Below are positions 42,312 through 53,481 of a stretch of 64,000 bases of DNA, one piece after another (within the stretch, counting starts at the first letter, position 1; each line of letters begins with the position of its first letter). Location: positions 1 to 64,000 of the forward strand of contig NZ_BBCD01000008.1 in NCBI RefSeq assembly GCF_001311865.1. Reading direction: 5' to 3'. The notes under the pieces are model-generated. The model saw nothing but the letters and a program-made list of their open reading frames with translations. It was not told the DNA's origin and made no database searches. Made by a program: the position numbers and the translations under genes. The DNA is from Piscibacillus salipiscarius JCM 13188 (GTDB lineage: Bacteria; Bacillota; Bacilli; Bacillales; Alkalibacillaceae).

Positions 42312-42820
42312 TTACGCCTCCTTTCTAGCTACCGCTTTACCTAACAATAATTTTCCATCTTCAATTTTTGTTCATAAACATGAAGTGGTTCTGTTGGTGG
42401 TGTTCCTTGAATATTAACACCTTTTTTAGTATAACGACCACCATGACAAGGACAATAGAACTCATTTTCAAATTCTGCTTTAGAATTCCAGTCAACAACA
42501 CATCCTAGGTGTGTACAAACTGGTGATAATGCAAGAATTTTATCTTCTTCAGTTCTAAAAATCCATGCAGAACGATCAACTTTAGATTCGTACCAACCAT
42601 CTACTTGATCGACAGGGAAGGTTTTACGTTGTGGTTCATTTGTGATTTCATCCACATCCATAACATAGACGAATTCAGTCTTCTTTTCGCCTTTAAGTAA
42701 TGGATCAATCGCAAAACCAACCATTGGTGCAACCATAGCTGCTCCCATAAATCCGCCTACACCTGTTAAAGTGTAGTTTAAAAATTGTCTACGCGATACT
42801 TGGCTTTTCTTATTAGTCAT
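42312..42820 (-). CDS. qcrA: Rieske iron-sulfur subunit QcrA
   Basis: About 169 residues. A Tat-type signal anchor (SRRQFLNYTLTGVGG then a hydrophobic helix) precedes the Rieske fold with cluster ligands CTHLGC and CPCHGG. In B. subtilis QcrA is a known Tat substrate; the window also encodes tatAAC. One missing base near 42365 shifts the last 20 residues. Start after GAGGGGGGAAAGAC. First gene of qcrABC. Confidence 0.95.
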
Positions 42821-42893
42821 GTCTTTCCCCCCTCTATTCATCAATTACAACGAACAGGGTATTGATGATACACATATTTATTAGGACAATACA

Positions 42894-42922
42894 ATGATAG
42901 CGCAATCCTGAAAAGTGGTCAA
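42894..42922 (-). promoter_or_regulatory. Sigma-A promoter of qcrABC
   Basis: TTGACC (42917-42922), 17-base spacer, TATCAT (42894-42899) on the minus strand, giving a leader of about 65 bases before qcrA. Confidence 0.7.
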
Positions 42923-42954
42923 TAAAACCACATTTTAGATGAAAAATGTCATAA

Positions 42955-43420
42955 TTAATCGGACCAGCTATCTTGAATCAGCATTTTAATCTCTTGAACT
43001 TGAGATTGAATGAATTTTGAGTTTCTTCTTGATTCATTTCTGTACTGCTGAAACCTGGGAGCCAAACTAACTCAGCATCTAAATCTCTTGAGGCTTTTCT
43101 CCATTTACTATCTGAAGTAATTAGAAAAATATACTCAAAAGGTTGTTGGTTGATATGCGAGATGAAACCTTTCAATCTTTCTTTTTCCTCATCAAGTATT
43201 TTGTCTTGTTTTAAGTAGTAATATTCAGGTAAAGAAAAAACACGGCCTTTCAGCTCACTTTCAATTTGCGAGATATAAAGTTGTATTAATTCCTTTTGAG
43301 AAGATAGCTGTAACAAATCTTGGTCAGAATTAAATGAATAAGGAATTAAAGGTAAATGGCAGTGTCAACATATTTTTTAGCTTGAGTGTATTGTTTAATA
43401 TCAGCATTTAGGTATTTCAT
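42955..43420 (-). CDS. ypiF: YpiF-like DUF2487 protein
   Basis: About 155 residues after repair of breaks near 43350 and 43012. The start MKYLNADIKQYTQAKKYVDTA is followed by FISHINQQPFEYIFLITSD and an acidic-Trp C-terminus (IQDSWSD). Soluble protein of unknown function found between ypiB and qcrA in Bacillaceae. It lies 13 bases after ypiB. Confidence 0.8.
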
Positions 43421-43433
43421 TTAAAAACTCCTA

Positions 43434-43988
43434 TTAAGATTTATATTTATTACTTTCCATTAGTTTATTTAGCTCGTCACTCCACTTATTAAATGCGTTT
43501 ACATTTCCTTGGTCAAGTGCAGCATCTATTTTACTTTTTAATAAATGAATTTTAGACTGATAAGACGATGCTTCAAGAATACGTTCTAATAAGATATAAT
43601 CTTCATTTTCTAAATAATAGTCTTCAGGTAAATATGGGTTGTCTTCTAAAACTTCAGCATATTCAGTAGATTGTCTATTTCCTTCAAACTTCATTTCAAC
43701 ATAAATCGTATCTTCAGGATTTAGTCTTATATCGTGAAAAGCTTTATCTACATCTGTTGTCACAACATGGTCTTTATAATATCTAAAAGGTCTCTTCTCA
43801 TCATTATCTGTTGAGATTATTATGCTTCTTGGACACAAATGTGCTTCGAATACAAAATGTAAATGTTTGAGGATATTTTCACGTTTCAAAATGTATTCTA
43901 ATAACCATACCATTTCTCTACGTTCAGTTCTGTGATGATCCAAGTACCAATTTATGAAGACTCGCTTTTGATTAGTCGTCACACCCAT
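43434..43988 (-). CDS. ypiB: YpiB/ReoY-like UPF0302 protein
   Basis: Intact, 184 residues. UPF0302 N-terminal domain (FINWYLDHHRTERREMVWLLEYIL) and a C-terminal IDEAL-type region (LLKSKIDAALDQGNVNAFNKWSDEL). The Listeria orthologue ReoY helps ClpCP degrade MurA and so tunes peptidoglycan synthesis; the same role here is an inference from homology. It follows ypiA by 15 bases. Confidence 0.88.
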   Translation of the reverse strand: MGVTTNQKRVFINWYLDHHRTERREMVWLLEYILKRENILKHLHFVFEAHLCPRSIIISTDNDEKRPFRYYKDHVVTTDVDKAFHDIRLNPEDTIYVEMKFEGNRQSTEYAEVLEDNPYLPEDYYLENEDYILLERILEASSYQSKIHLLKSKIDAALDQGNVNAFNKWSDELNKLMESNKYKS

Positions 43989-44003
43989 ATTTTCACCCTC
44001 TTT

Positions 44004-45260
44004 TTAAATTCCACCCTGCAGGCGATGTAGGAATTCTTTAGTGTCTTGATCTTCAGGGTTTTGTATTAAATAGTCTTTTAGTAACTGGATAGCTTTATTC
44101 ATTTGTCCCTCTTCAATTAAGAAGTATCCATATTCTTTCAAGAAATCAGCATCATTATGATAAGTTAAATAAGCTTTTTCAAATGAATTTTTAGCCTTCT
44201 CAAATTCTTCTAGTTCATTGTATACTTGTCCCGCTAACCAATCTAAAATCTCTGGATAAGCATCAAATTTCATAAGTTCTTCTACTAATTTTTTAGCATC
44301 ATCCCAATCGTCACGTGACTCGTAGATCGAAAATAATTCAATAATAGCTTTCTCATGACCTGGGTCTAGAGCTATAGCCTCTTTCAAATGACTTTTGGCG
44401 GCTTCTAATTGATCTTGTTTTAGTTCAATCCTTGCTATATTAATAAATAGTTCAATATTATATTCGTCTTTTTTCAGACCTTGTTTCAGAATATCAAGTG
44501 CAGATTCCATCACGCCTTCTTCCTCATATGCTTTTGCTAAGTATGGATAAACACTTGTATAATCAGGGTCGAGGTCCAGAAGGTCATTCCAAGCTTTAAT
44601 GGCTATGTCGTAACGCTCCAATTGAAATGCCGTGTAACCATACTTAAATAATTGATCAGGCTCTTTTAACTCTAACTCTTGATAGTATGTTAACGCATTT
44701 TCCCATTTCCCTAGGGAAGCGTAGCATTCAGCTAACCGCTCATGGATAGTGACAAAAGGGAACTCTCCTTCGTGTGCTTCTAACTTCTCATAATGATCTA
44801 AGGCTTTTTGAAACTCTCCATGATGAAAAGCTAATTCAGCTATACCAAAATCAATTAAATAATTATCTGGTTGTAATTCTTTTGCCTGAAGCAATTTCTG
44901 TACAGCTACTTCATTTAGACCTTGTGATTGATAAATATCAGCTAATATCATCAAAGCGTTTATATACTCCGGATCATCTGGCTCAATACTTTCAATAAGT
45001 TCTAATGCCTCTGAATCCATCTCGAGGTCTATATAAATATCAGCTAACTGGAATTTGATTTGGTGGTCATTTGGATAAGTTCGGTATAGTTCCTCAAATA
45101 ACCTTCTAGCCTCATCCAAAAATCCCCACTGTTGTAATAATTCTGCTACTGAAAATTGATCTTGTTCGCTTATTTCTCTGGCATTTTCCATTAAATGATT
45201 GACTGCTTCATTGACGTTTCCAGCATCATATAAGTCTAATGCGTCCTTAATCGGGTCCAT
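44004..45260 (-). CDS. ypiA: TPR-repeat protein YpiA
   Basis: Intact, 418 residues, almost entirely tetratricopeptide repeats (about ten 34-residue units, with patterns such as ALDHYEKLEAHEGEFPF and AIKAWNDLLDLDPDY). Cytosolic and acidic. YpiA is linked to YpiB genetically in Bacilli, and in Listeria this neighbourhood controls MurA turnover; a scaffold role is likely. It lies between aroA and ypiB, as in B. subtilis. Confidence 0.9.
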   Translation of the reverse strand: MDPIKDALDLYDAGNVNEAVNHLMENAREISEQDQFSVAELLQQWGFLDEARRLFEELYRTYPNDHQIKFQLADIYIDLEMDSEALELIESIEPDDPEYINALMILADIYQSQGLNEVAVQKLLQAKELQPDNYLIDFGIAELAFHHGEFQKALDHYEKLEAHEGEFPFVTIHERLAECYASLGKWENALTYYQELELKEPDQLFKYGYTAFQLERYDIAIKAWNDLLDLDPDYTSVYPYLAKAYEEEGVMESALDILKQGLKKDEYNIELFINIARIELKQDQLEAAKSHLKEAIALDPGHEKAIIELFSIYESRDDWDDAKKLVEELMKFDAYPEILDWLAGQVYNELEEFEKAKNSFEKAYLTYHNDADFLKEYGYFLIEEGQMNKAIQLLKDYLIQNPEDQDTKEFLHRLQGGI

Positions 45261-45283
45261 TTGATCCCCTCCTGTTCATTCCG

Positions 45284-46564
45284 TTAAATAGTTATTGAAG
45301 CTAAATCCTCAAAAAATCTAGGGTAGGAAATTCTGATGCATTCAGTATCTTTTATTGTAACTTTAGAAGTCGTAATAAAAGAAGCGATTGATGCCATCAT
45401 GGCAATTCTGTGATCTCCATATGAATCAACTTGAGCACCATGTAATTCTTGCTTACCTTCTATAATCATACCATCCTCAGTTTCTATAATCGTAGCTCCG
45501 AATTGTTTTAATGTATTTACAGTCGTTTTTGATTCGATCTGATTCCTTATAACGAAGCTCTTCGAGGTGTTTCATTTTCATTTGACCGTTAGCTTGAGTA
45601 GCAACTAGGGCTAATAATGGTACTTCATCAACTAATGTTGCGATTTCGTGTTTTTGTAAAGGAGTAGGTGTAAGTCTTTCTGTATAGCTCGCGCTTATGT
45701 TACCAATCGGCTCATCTCCTTCATACCGTTTTACTTCGGTATTTATTTGAGCGCCCATCCGCTTTAGCACGTTAATAAAACCGAGTCTAGTTGGGTTTAA
45801 GCCGACGTTTTTGATTGTTACATGACTTCCAGGCGTAATTGTAGCACCAGCAACCCAAAAAGAAGCCGAAGAAACATCTCCAGGAACATGAATGGTACTG
45901 CTAGCTAAGTTTTGTCGTCCTTCTAGTTGTATTCCTTGGTCATTTCGATTTACTTCAACACCAAATATCGGCAGCATTCTCTCAGTGTGGTCACGAGTTG
46001 TATTTTGCTCGAGTACAGTTGTTATCCCTTCTGTTAATAGCCCTGCAAGCATAATTGCTGATTTAACTTGAGCACTGTCAACCGGTAACCGATAACGAAT
46101 TGGAGTTAATGGTCTACCTCTTATTAGCATAGGTAATGTACCACCACTAGATTCAATAGATGCTCCCATTTCTGTTAGTGGTTCTATAATTCGGTCCATA
46201 GGCCTATGACTTAAAGATTGATCACCGACCAGCTTCGTATTAAAAGGTAATGCTGCTAAGATTCCACTTATAAGTCTTACAGTCGTCCCTGAATTACCCA
46301 TGTTGACTGAATCCTTTGGTTGAGAAAGTCCTTGTACGCCTTTACCGTAAATAGTTACTGTGTTGTTATTTTATCAATGTCAACACCCAATCTCTGAAAC
46401 GCAAGTATTGTAGACATACTATCTTCTGAGTGTAAGAAGTTATAAACTTTTGTTTCTCCTTGTGCTAGTGCGCCTAACATAATCGCGCGGTGTGAGATCG
46501 ATTTATCACCAGGTACTTCTAAAGTTCCTTTTAGTTGTTTATGTGAATTGCTTAAAGGTTTCAT
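45284..46564 (-). CDS. aroA: EPSP synthase (5-enolpyruvylshikimate-3-phosphate synthase)
   Basis: Sixth step of the shikimate pathway (called aroE in B. subtilis). About 427 residues. N-terminal [17 protein letters not shown], then [44 protein letters not shown] and the C-terminal [10 protein letters not shown]. Breaks near 46352 and 45525. It directly follows aroB here. Confidence 0.94.
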
Positions 46565-46577
46565 TTAATTCATTCCC

Positions 46578-47656
46578 TTAATTCATCATTTCCATAAAAT
46601 CTAACAAATATTGCTTAATTTCTTCAGGCTTTAATGATGACATATATGGATTTCCTATATTTTCTAATAAAACAAAATTAATTGTTTGATTAATTGTTTT
46701 TTTATCATTTGCCATTTATTAACTAGTAAGTCTAAATCTTCTTTTGTAATCAAATTGAGCGGATATTTCAAACTGAAAACCCAGTTTAATAAGTCTTCAT
46801 CTAAAAACTTCTGTGGTTGCCCCTTTTTTACCCCGGAAACATATAGGCAGAAAAGCAGACCATACATCACACATTCCCCGTGAGAATAACTTTTAATCGC
46901 TTCAATCGCATGACCTAATGTGTGGCCTAGATTTAAGAATTTACGTTCATTTGACTCAAATTCATCTAATTCAACTATTTTCTGTTTTACTTTTATCGAT
47001 TCTAATAATAATCGATCGAACTCTTTTGCCATTGGATTAATCGATTCATTCATTTCAAGTTTTAATCGATTTAAAAGACCATTTTTTGTTAAATAACCAT
47101 GTTTGACCATTTCTGCAAAACCAGATCTTAATTCTTTTTCTGATAAAGTTAAGAATGTTTCCGTATCATAAAGGACTAAATCTGGAGAATAAAAATTACC
47201 CAAAACATTTTTAGTCGAATTTAAATTAATCGCCACTTTTCCACCAATACTGCTGTCATGAGCAAGTAAAGTAGTAGGAACTTGAATAAACGAGATTCCT
47301 CTCATGTAGGTAGAAGCTACGAATCCTGCCAAATCACCTATGACTCCTCCGCCTAATGCTATAACTGCTGAAGAACGATCTATATTTTCAGCTAACAAAT
47401 ACTTTTGAATTTCTTCATAAACCTTCAATGATTTCGCTTGTTCACCGGGCGACACTGTAAATACTTTTATTATAAAATCACGGTTTAAATCGTCAGTTAT
47501 ATCATTAAGATAATGTTTGTAAACATTTTCATCTGTGATAATAACTAATTGGCTGTAATCTTTACCCTTTAGAAATTTAGAAAGTTTATATCTAATTCCT
47601 TTCCCAATTAAAATCGGATACGTATGGTTATAGGACCTTACTGACAACTGTTCCAT
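46578..47656 (-). CDS. aroB: 3-dehydroquinate synthase
   Basis: Second step of the shikimate pathway. About 359 residues. NAD site GGGVIGDLAGFVASTYMRG, zinc and substrate residues in LAHDSSIGGKVAIN, LNLGHTLGHAIE and SHGECVMYG. One break near 46705; the last 40 residues (INQTINFVLLENIG...) are in the other frame. The start overlaps the aroC stop (TAATGG). Confidence 0.95.
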
Positions 47657-48820
47657 TAAAACTGCCTAATCCTTTCCCTATACTTTTGGAATTCATCTTT
47701 TAATTGGTCAATGGTATCTGATGTAAATTGTTCTAGTAAAGCATTTGCTACTTCCCACGCTACAATATGCTCCACAACAACAGATGCAGCAGGGACAGCA
47801 CAAGCATCAGACCTTTCAATACTTGCCTGAAACGGCTCTTTTGTATCAATATCAATACTGTTTAATGGTTTATATAAAGTTGGAATAGGCTTCATGACTC
47901 CTTTTACAATGATTGGCATTCCAGTAGTCATGCCACCTTCAAAACCACCTAATCGATTCGTTTTACGCAAATACCCTTTTTCGGGGTCATAATCTATTTC
48001 GTCGTGAGTTTCGCTTCCTCTTCTATTAGCAGCATCAAAACCTACCCCAAACTCTACCCCTTTAAAAGCATTAATACTCATGACACTTCCAGCAATTCGC
48101 CCATCTAACTTACGATCATAATGAACGTGAGAACCTAAGCCAGCTGGAACTCCTTCGACATGAACTTCAACGACTCCACCTATTGAATCACCATCTTTTT
48201 AGCTTGGTCAATCTCGCTCATCATTGCTTGTTCACTTTCTTGATCTAAAGTTCTAACAGGGGATTCATTAGATTTCCTTTTTTCTCTTCCAAAGTCATAT
48301 TCGGATGATCAAGTGCTCTAACATTATAAATTTGCTTAACATAGCTGACTACATCAATTCCTACTTCATTTAAGATAACTTTAGCGACTGACCCTGCAGC
48401 TACACGAGCAGCAGTCTCTCTGGCTGATGATCGTTCAAGAATATTTCTCATATCTCTATGTCCATATTTTAATGCACCATTTAGATCTGCATGGCCAGGT
48501 CTAGGTTTAGTTATTTGGCGTTTTATATCAGCGTTATCTTGAACAGGCTCTTCTCCCATGATGTGTGTCCAATGTTTAAAATCATCATTGGATATAACAA
48601 GACTAATAGGTGAACCTAGAGTATAACCATGTCTTACCCCGCTTGTAATTTCAACTAAATCCTTTTCAATTTTCATCCTGCGGCCACGTCCATACCCGCC
48701 TTGTCTTCTAATGAGAGACTCATTAATTTGTTCCTTTAATAACGTCATTTGTGCAGGAACACCTTCTATAATTGTGGTTAATTGTTTACCGTGAGACTCA
48801 CCAGCAGTTAAATACCTCAT
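47656..48820 (-). CDS. aroC: Chorismate synthase
   Basis: Last step of the shikimate pathway (aroF in B. subtilis), reduced-FMN dependent. About 388 residues. Signatures [58 protein letters not shown] and, after the breaks, [23 protein letters not shown]. Breaks fall between about 48081 and 48245. The start was chosen at MRYLTAG. Confidence 0.95.
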
Positions 48821-48836
48821 TATGACACCCCTAGCA

Positions 48837-49605
<769 letters not shown>

Positions 49606-49712
49606 ACTTAAGCTCTCCCATTAATTAAATCTAACTCTATTATAAAAAAATGTCGAAACATCGTGCTATTATTTTATCATTTAAAAGCTAGAAAAAAGTT
49701 TTATCTAAAATA

Positions 49713-49742
49713 AAAAAAGGCCTTGTTAATTCAAGGCCTTCT
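49713..49742 (-). terminator. Terminator of ndk
   Basis: AAGGCCTTG/CAAGGCCTT stem (49718-49726 with 49732-49740) followed by T7 on the minus strand. Confidence 0.9.
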
Positions 49743-49750
49743 CAATCTTA

Positions 49751-50197
49751 TTAGTAAATCCACTGATCATGATCTTTGTTATAAGTAACTAAATCTTCTT
49801 TATTAAAGAATAAACCAATTTCGCGTTCTGCAGATTCAGGAGAATCAGAACCGTGAATAACATTTTTGCCAACGGTTAGGCCGAAATCGCCACGTACTGT
49901 ACCGATATCAGATTCTGCAGGGTTAGTAGCACCCATCATTTTACGTGCCGTTGCGATTACATTTTCACCTTCCCAAACCATTGCAAAGACAGGTCCGGAA
50001 GTAATGAAACCAGTTAATTCTCCAAAGAAAGGCTTGTCTTTGTGTTCACCATAATGTTCTTCTGCTAGTTCAGGTGAGATTTGCATTAATTTTGCCGCTA
50101 CTAATTTGAATCCTTTTTTCTCAAAACGTTGTAGGATATCTCCAACTAAGTTACGTTGTACACCGTCTGGTTTGACCATAATAAATGTTTGTTCCAT
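49751..50197 (-). CDS. ndk: Nucleoside diphosphate kinase
   Basis: Intact, 148 residues from the [16 protein letters not shown] start. The phospho-His is in [18 protein letters not shown]. Balances NTP and dNTP pools. Start chosen at the Met after TAGAGGTGAAAATC. It lies between hepT and cheR as in B. subtilis and ends at a strong terminator. Confidence 0.97.
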   Translation of the reverse strand: MEQTFIMVKPDGVQRNLVGDILQRFEKKGFKLVAAKLMQISPELAEEHYGEHKDKPFFGELTGFITSGPVFAMVWEGENVIATARKMMGATNPAESDIGTVRGDFGLTVGKNVIHGSDSPESAEREIGLFFNKEDLVTYNKDHDQWIY

Positions 50198-50275
50198 GAT
50201 TTTCACCTCTATAAATATTTTGTAAGCCGTCAAAGATTTTATCAAAGTTTGGCATAAAAAACAATTGTTTTTAAG

Positions 50276-51244
50276 CTAAAACCGCCTTTTACCTAAATAT
50301 TGTGCCACTTCTGAAAGATATTGTTTTGCTTCAATATCTGGAAGTTGCTCTAGTGCCTCTTTTGCCTTTGTTAAATATCGCTGACTAATTTCATAAGACT
50401 GTTCAATCGCATTAGATTCTTTTATGCGCGCAATCACGTTTTCGATATCACTTTGCTTGTTCGTTTCATTGAAGTAAGCTTGTACTCCGTTATATATATC
50501 ATGATCTTCTTGCATTGCATATAAAGTTGGTAATGTGATATGTCCATTTAACAAGTCACTACCGACAGGTTTTCCTAATTCTTTCTCTGTAGAAGTAAAA
50601 TCTAAAATGTCATCCATAATTTGATAAGACATCCCTATGTAATAACCATACTCTTTTAAGAGAGTTTCTGTTTTTAAATCAACTCCCGCGCCAATAGCTC
50701 CCATTTGAGTACTCGATTCAATTAATAATGCGGTTTTTCGTTTAATTCTTTTAAAATATGTAAAATGGTTTTGGCTAAGTTGGAATTTATCTCTAATCTG
50801 CTCAATCTCACCAATACATAGTTCGTGAATCGTTTTAGACAAAACGGCATGTAAACGATTATTCTTAAATGGTTTTAACAATTCTAAAGTTTTAGCAAAA
50901 ATATAATCTCCAGTATATACAGCAGTTCCATTATCCCATTGTTTATTGACTGTAGGCTTGCCCCGCCTAACTGTTGCGTGATCAATGACATCATCATGAA
51001 CCAATGAGGCCATATGAATGAGTTCCAATGCTACAGCCACATCGATAATCTGATCTTGATGTTTTGTTCCAAATCTTGATGAAAGCAAAACAAATATTGG
51101 ACGAATTCGTTTACCTCCAGCTGACAATAAATGATTGGAAGCAGATTGTATCATCGAACTTTCAGCTTTAGTAACACTTTTTATTTTCTTCTCAACTCGT
51201 TGAATATCTTTATTAACATATTTTATTGCAGTAGCGATTTTCAT
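50276..51244 (-). CDS. hepT: Heptaprenyl diphosphate synthase component II
   Basis: Catalytic prenyltransferase subunit that makes the C35 side chain of menaquinone-7. Intact, 322 residues. Aspartate-rich motifs DDVIDHATVRRGKPT and DDILDFT, plus GGKRIRP. The start is the ATG after AAAGGTGAAAAAC. hepS-menG-hepT order is conserved, supplying quinone for the qcr complex. Confidence 0.95.
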   Translation of the reverse strand: MKIATAIKYVNKDIQRVEKKIKSVTKAESSMIQSASNHLLSAGGKRIRPIFVLLSSRFGTKHQDQIIDVAVALELIHMASLVHDDVIDHATVRRGKPTVNKQWDNGTAVYTGDYIFAKTLELLKPFKNNRLHAVLSKTIHELCIGEIEQIRDKFQLSQNHFTYFKRIKRKTALLIESSTQMGAIGAGVDLKTETLLKEYGYYIGMSYQIMDDILDFTSTEKELGKPVGSDLLNGHITLPTLYAMQEDHDIYNGVQAYFNETNKQSDIENVIARIKESNAIEQSYEISQRYLTKAKEALEQLPDIEAKQYLSEVAQYLGKRRF

Positions 51245-51265
51245 GTTTTTCACCTTTATGTGAGA

Positions 51266-51976
51266 TTATTTTGGCTTAACACCTAAGTGCATAGCAGCTG
51301 CACCTAATGCATAACTTTTAACGTTAACAGATTGAAAACCTACTTGTTTAAACATATGGGCAAGCTTTTGTTTTCCAGGGAAGTTTTTAGTTGATTCATA
51401 AAGCCATGAATACTCGTCATAGCTTTTGGCAAAAACCTTACCGAATAAAGGCATGATATGTTCAAAATAGAAAAAATAAAGCTGTTTATATATTGGTAAT
51501 GTCGGCTGTGAAGTATCTAAACAAACAACAATACCCCCTGGTTTTGTTACCCTGAACATCTCACTTAAAACTTGATTATAATCTGGAGTATTTCGAAGAC
51601 CGAATCCAATCGTAACGTAATCAAAATGGTTATCGTCATAAGGCAAATTCATGGCATCTCCATGTTGTAATGTAATATTACGGATCCCTTGTTCGTCTAC
51701 TTTATCTTGACCGACTGATAACATATTTTCACTAAAATCTAATCCATAAACGTATCCATTTTGTCCAACTGCTTCTGATAGTGCAATGGTCCAATCACCT
51801 GTACCACAACATACATCTAGACAAGTTGAACCTTTTTCAACCTTCATATGTTTCATGACGTCTTTACGCCACGCTTTATGTCTTTGAAACGAAATAATTG
51901 AGTTCATTCGATCATATCGTTTATATATTTTTTCAAATACGGAATGTACTTTTTCTGATTTTGTTTGCTGATCCAT
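51266..51976 (-). CDS. menG: Demethylmenaquinone methyltransferase
   Basis: Last step of menaquinone synthesis (UbiE family). 236 residues from the MDQQTK start after AGGAGAGCATAAT. SAM motif [14 protein letters not shown], then [24 protein letters not shown] and the family motif [13 protein letters not shown]. Its start follows the hepS stop by one base. Confidence 0.95.
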   Translation of the reverse strand: MDQQTKSEKVHSVFEKIYKRYDRMNSIISFQRHKAWRKDVMKHMKVEKGSTCLDVCCGTGDWTIALSEAVGQNGYVYGLDFSENMLSVGQDKVDEQGIRNITLQHGDAMNLPYDDNHFDYVTIGFGLRNTPDYNQVLSEMFRVTKPGGIVVCLDTSQPTLPIYKQLYFFYFEHIMPLFGKVFAKSYDEYSWLYESTKNFPGKQKLAHMFKQVGFQSVNVKSYALGAAAMHLGVKPK

Positions 51977-51977
51977 A

Positions 51978-52617
51978 TTATGCTCTCCTGTATAGCTCAT
52001 TTTTTCGCTTATCAATTACATTTTTCGCTGCAGAATCACGTTTCGCCAAAAGATCTAACCAGATGCTTTCACGTTCATACACCAACTGATTTACCAATTT
52101 AGAATAGTTTTTCTCTTTATAATCGTCTAACTTATAATAATCCATTAATGAATTATATAAACCACAATGCACAGCTTCAATTTGTTGTAACTGCTCATTT
52201 AAATCGTCCGTTGTATTATGTAATAATGACATCTTCACTTCATTTATAGATTTAATAGACTGGATAAGATGGTATAGTTCATCTAACAAATTATGTTCTG
52301 AAAGAATTCTGTAGAAGTAAGAACTATGATAATCCCCAACAAGCACTTGAAGCTGATTTGTTTGATTGCGATTATGAGCTGAGTTTAAATTAAACTCCAA
52401 ATCCACTAAATCATGAATATCTAAAGATAATTGCATATGTAAAAGTGCATAGAAAAACTCTGGATCATGATTTTGTCCGCTCTCTATTAATAATTCTTTA
52501 AAAAAAGATATTTGTTGCTTTAATAACACTTGATTATAAAAAGCATCACCTAAGTATGGGTGTTTTATACGCTGTTAAAAAATCTTCTCGAATAGTTATA
52601 TTATTTATATTAATCAC
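51978..52617 (-). CDS. hepS: Heptaprenyl diphosphate synthase component I
   Basis: Small regulatory subunit that sets chain length with HepT. About 213 residues, somewhat shorter than B. subtilis HepS (251). Start GTG (52615-52617) after AGGTGATATATA, reading [17 protein letters not shown]; one break near 52565 before [11 protein letters not shown]. Poorly conserved family, identified mainly by helical character, the YLGDAFYNQ-type N-terminus and position before menG-hepT. Confidence 0.85.
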
Positions 52618-52777
52618 TATATATCACCTATTATTTAAATAGACATCTATTTCTATGAAGTACAGTAATATTGTAGCATGTAATATGCTTATAATCTAAT
52701 AACTGTGCCTAAATAAAGTTATTTTTTGGATTGGCTTTATTTTGTAGGGTAGAGTTGAAAAAATTATTAATTACAAT

Positions 52778-52808
52778 AAAAAAGAGGAGGGTTGTCCCTC
52801 CTCTTTTG
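52778..52808 (-). terminator. Terminator of hbs
   Basis: Stem AAAGAGGAGGG with CCCTCCTCTTT (loop TTGT), followed by T6 on the minus strand, 15 bases after the hbs stop. Confidence 0.93.
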
Positions 52809-52822
52809 CCCTATGTATTGCA

Positions 52823-53095
52823 TTATTTAACAGCATCTTTAAGGGCTTTACCTGGTTTAAATGCAGGTACTTTACTAGCTGGAATGTTGATCTCTTTTCC
52901 AGTTTGTGGGTTACGACCTTTACGAGCAGAACGCTCACGTACTTCGAAGTTACCGAACCCGATAAGCTGTACCTTTTCAGATTTCTTTAAAGAGCCTGTA
53001 ATAGATTCTAAAACAGCATCAACAGCTTTTGCTGCATCTTTTTTAGATAAGTCCGCTTGATCAGCTACAGAGTTTACTAAGTCTGTCTTGTTCAT
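52823..53095 (-). CDS. hbs: DNA-binding protein HU (HBsu)
   Basis: Intact, 90 residues from the Met after AGGAGGTGAAAGAT. Typical [52 protein letters not shown] and the beta-arm residues with Pro at [10 protein letters not shown]. Main nucleoid protein. In B. subtilis folE and mtrB lie between hbs and hepS; here only a terminator does. Confidence 0.97.
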   Translation of the reverse strand: MNKTDLVNSVADQADLSKKDAAKAVDAVLESITGSLKKSEKVQLIGFGNFEVRERSARKGRNPQTGKEINIPASKVPAFKPGKALKDAVK

Positions 53096-53129
53096 ATCTT
53101 TCACCTCCTCTCAAATTTTCAATTATCAG

Positions 53130-53158
53130 ACAATACCATTCTAACCACATTTAAACAA
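53130..53158 (-). promoter_or_regulatory. Possible sigma-A promoter of hbs
   Basis: TTGTTT (53153-53158), 17-base spacer, TATTGT (53130-53135) on the minus strand, 35 bases before the hbs ATG. Confidence 0.45.
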
Positions 53159-53198
53159 AATACACAGTAAATGCAACAACTTCCTGCATATTGCCTGC

Positions 53199-53248
53199 GT
53201 TTAACCGACTTTTTATGCTATTTAGCATTATTTTCTAGCCGGTTTAAC
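53199..53248. repeat. Nested inverted repeat upstream of hbs
   Basis: Outer arms GTTTAACCGACT and AGCCGGTTTAAC surround an inner perfect ATGCTA/TAGCAT palindrome. It lies in the otherwise gene-free 53096-53479 interval, upstream of the proposed hbs promoter. It could be a binding site or structured leader of a second, upstream hbs promoter. No other feature is seen in this interval apart from the spoIVA terminator. Confidence 0.55.
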
Positions 53249-53454
53249 TGCATATTACCACATTAATAGTTAAGATAGCAAGGAAAAATAGCGTCAAATA
53301 AGGATTTTTAGATGTTTTTTCTCTATTTTTGTATAAATCATACCATTCTACCATCTCTCAACCAAAAATTAGAGTAAATGACGTGGCTACTTGTATACCA
53401 AGGGCTTTGCTTTATAGTTTAAGATTATTTAATAGATAGATTATATAAGAACAA

Positions 53455-53481
53455 TAAAAAAGCGACTTATTCGTCGCTTTT
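53455..53481 (-). terminator. Terminator of spoIVA
   Basis: AGCGAC/GTCGCT stem (53461-53478) followed by T6 on the minus strand; it begins at the spoIVA stop. Confidence 0.85.
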
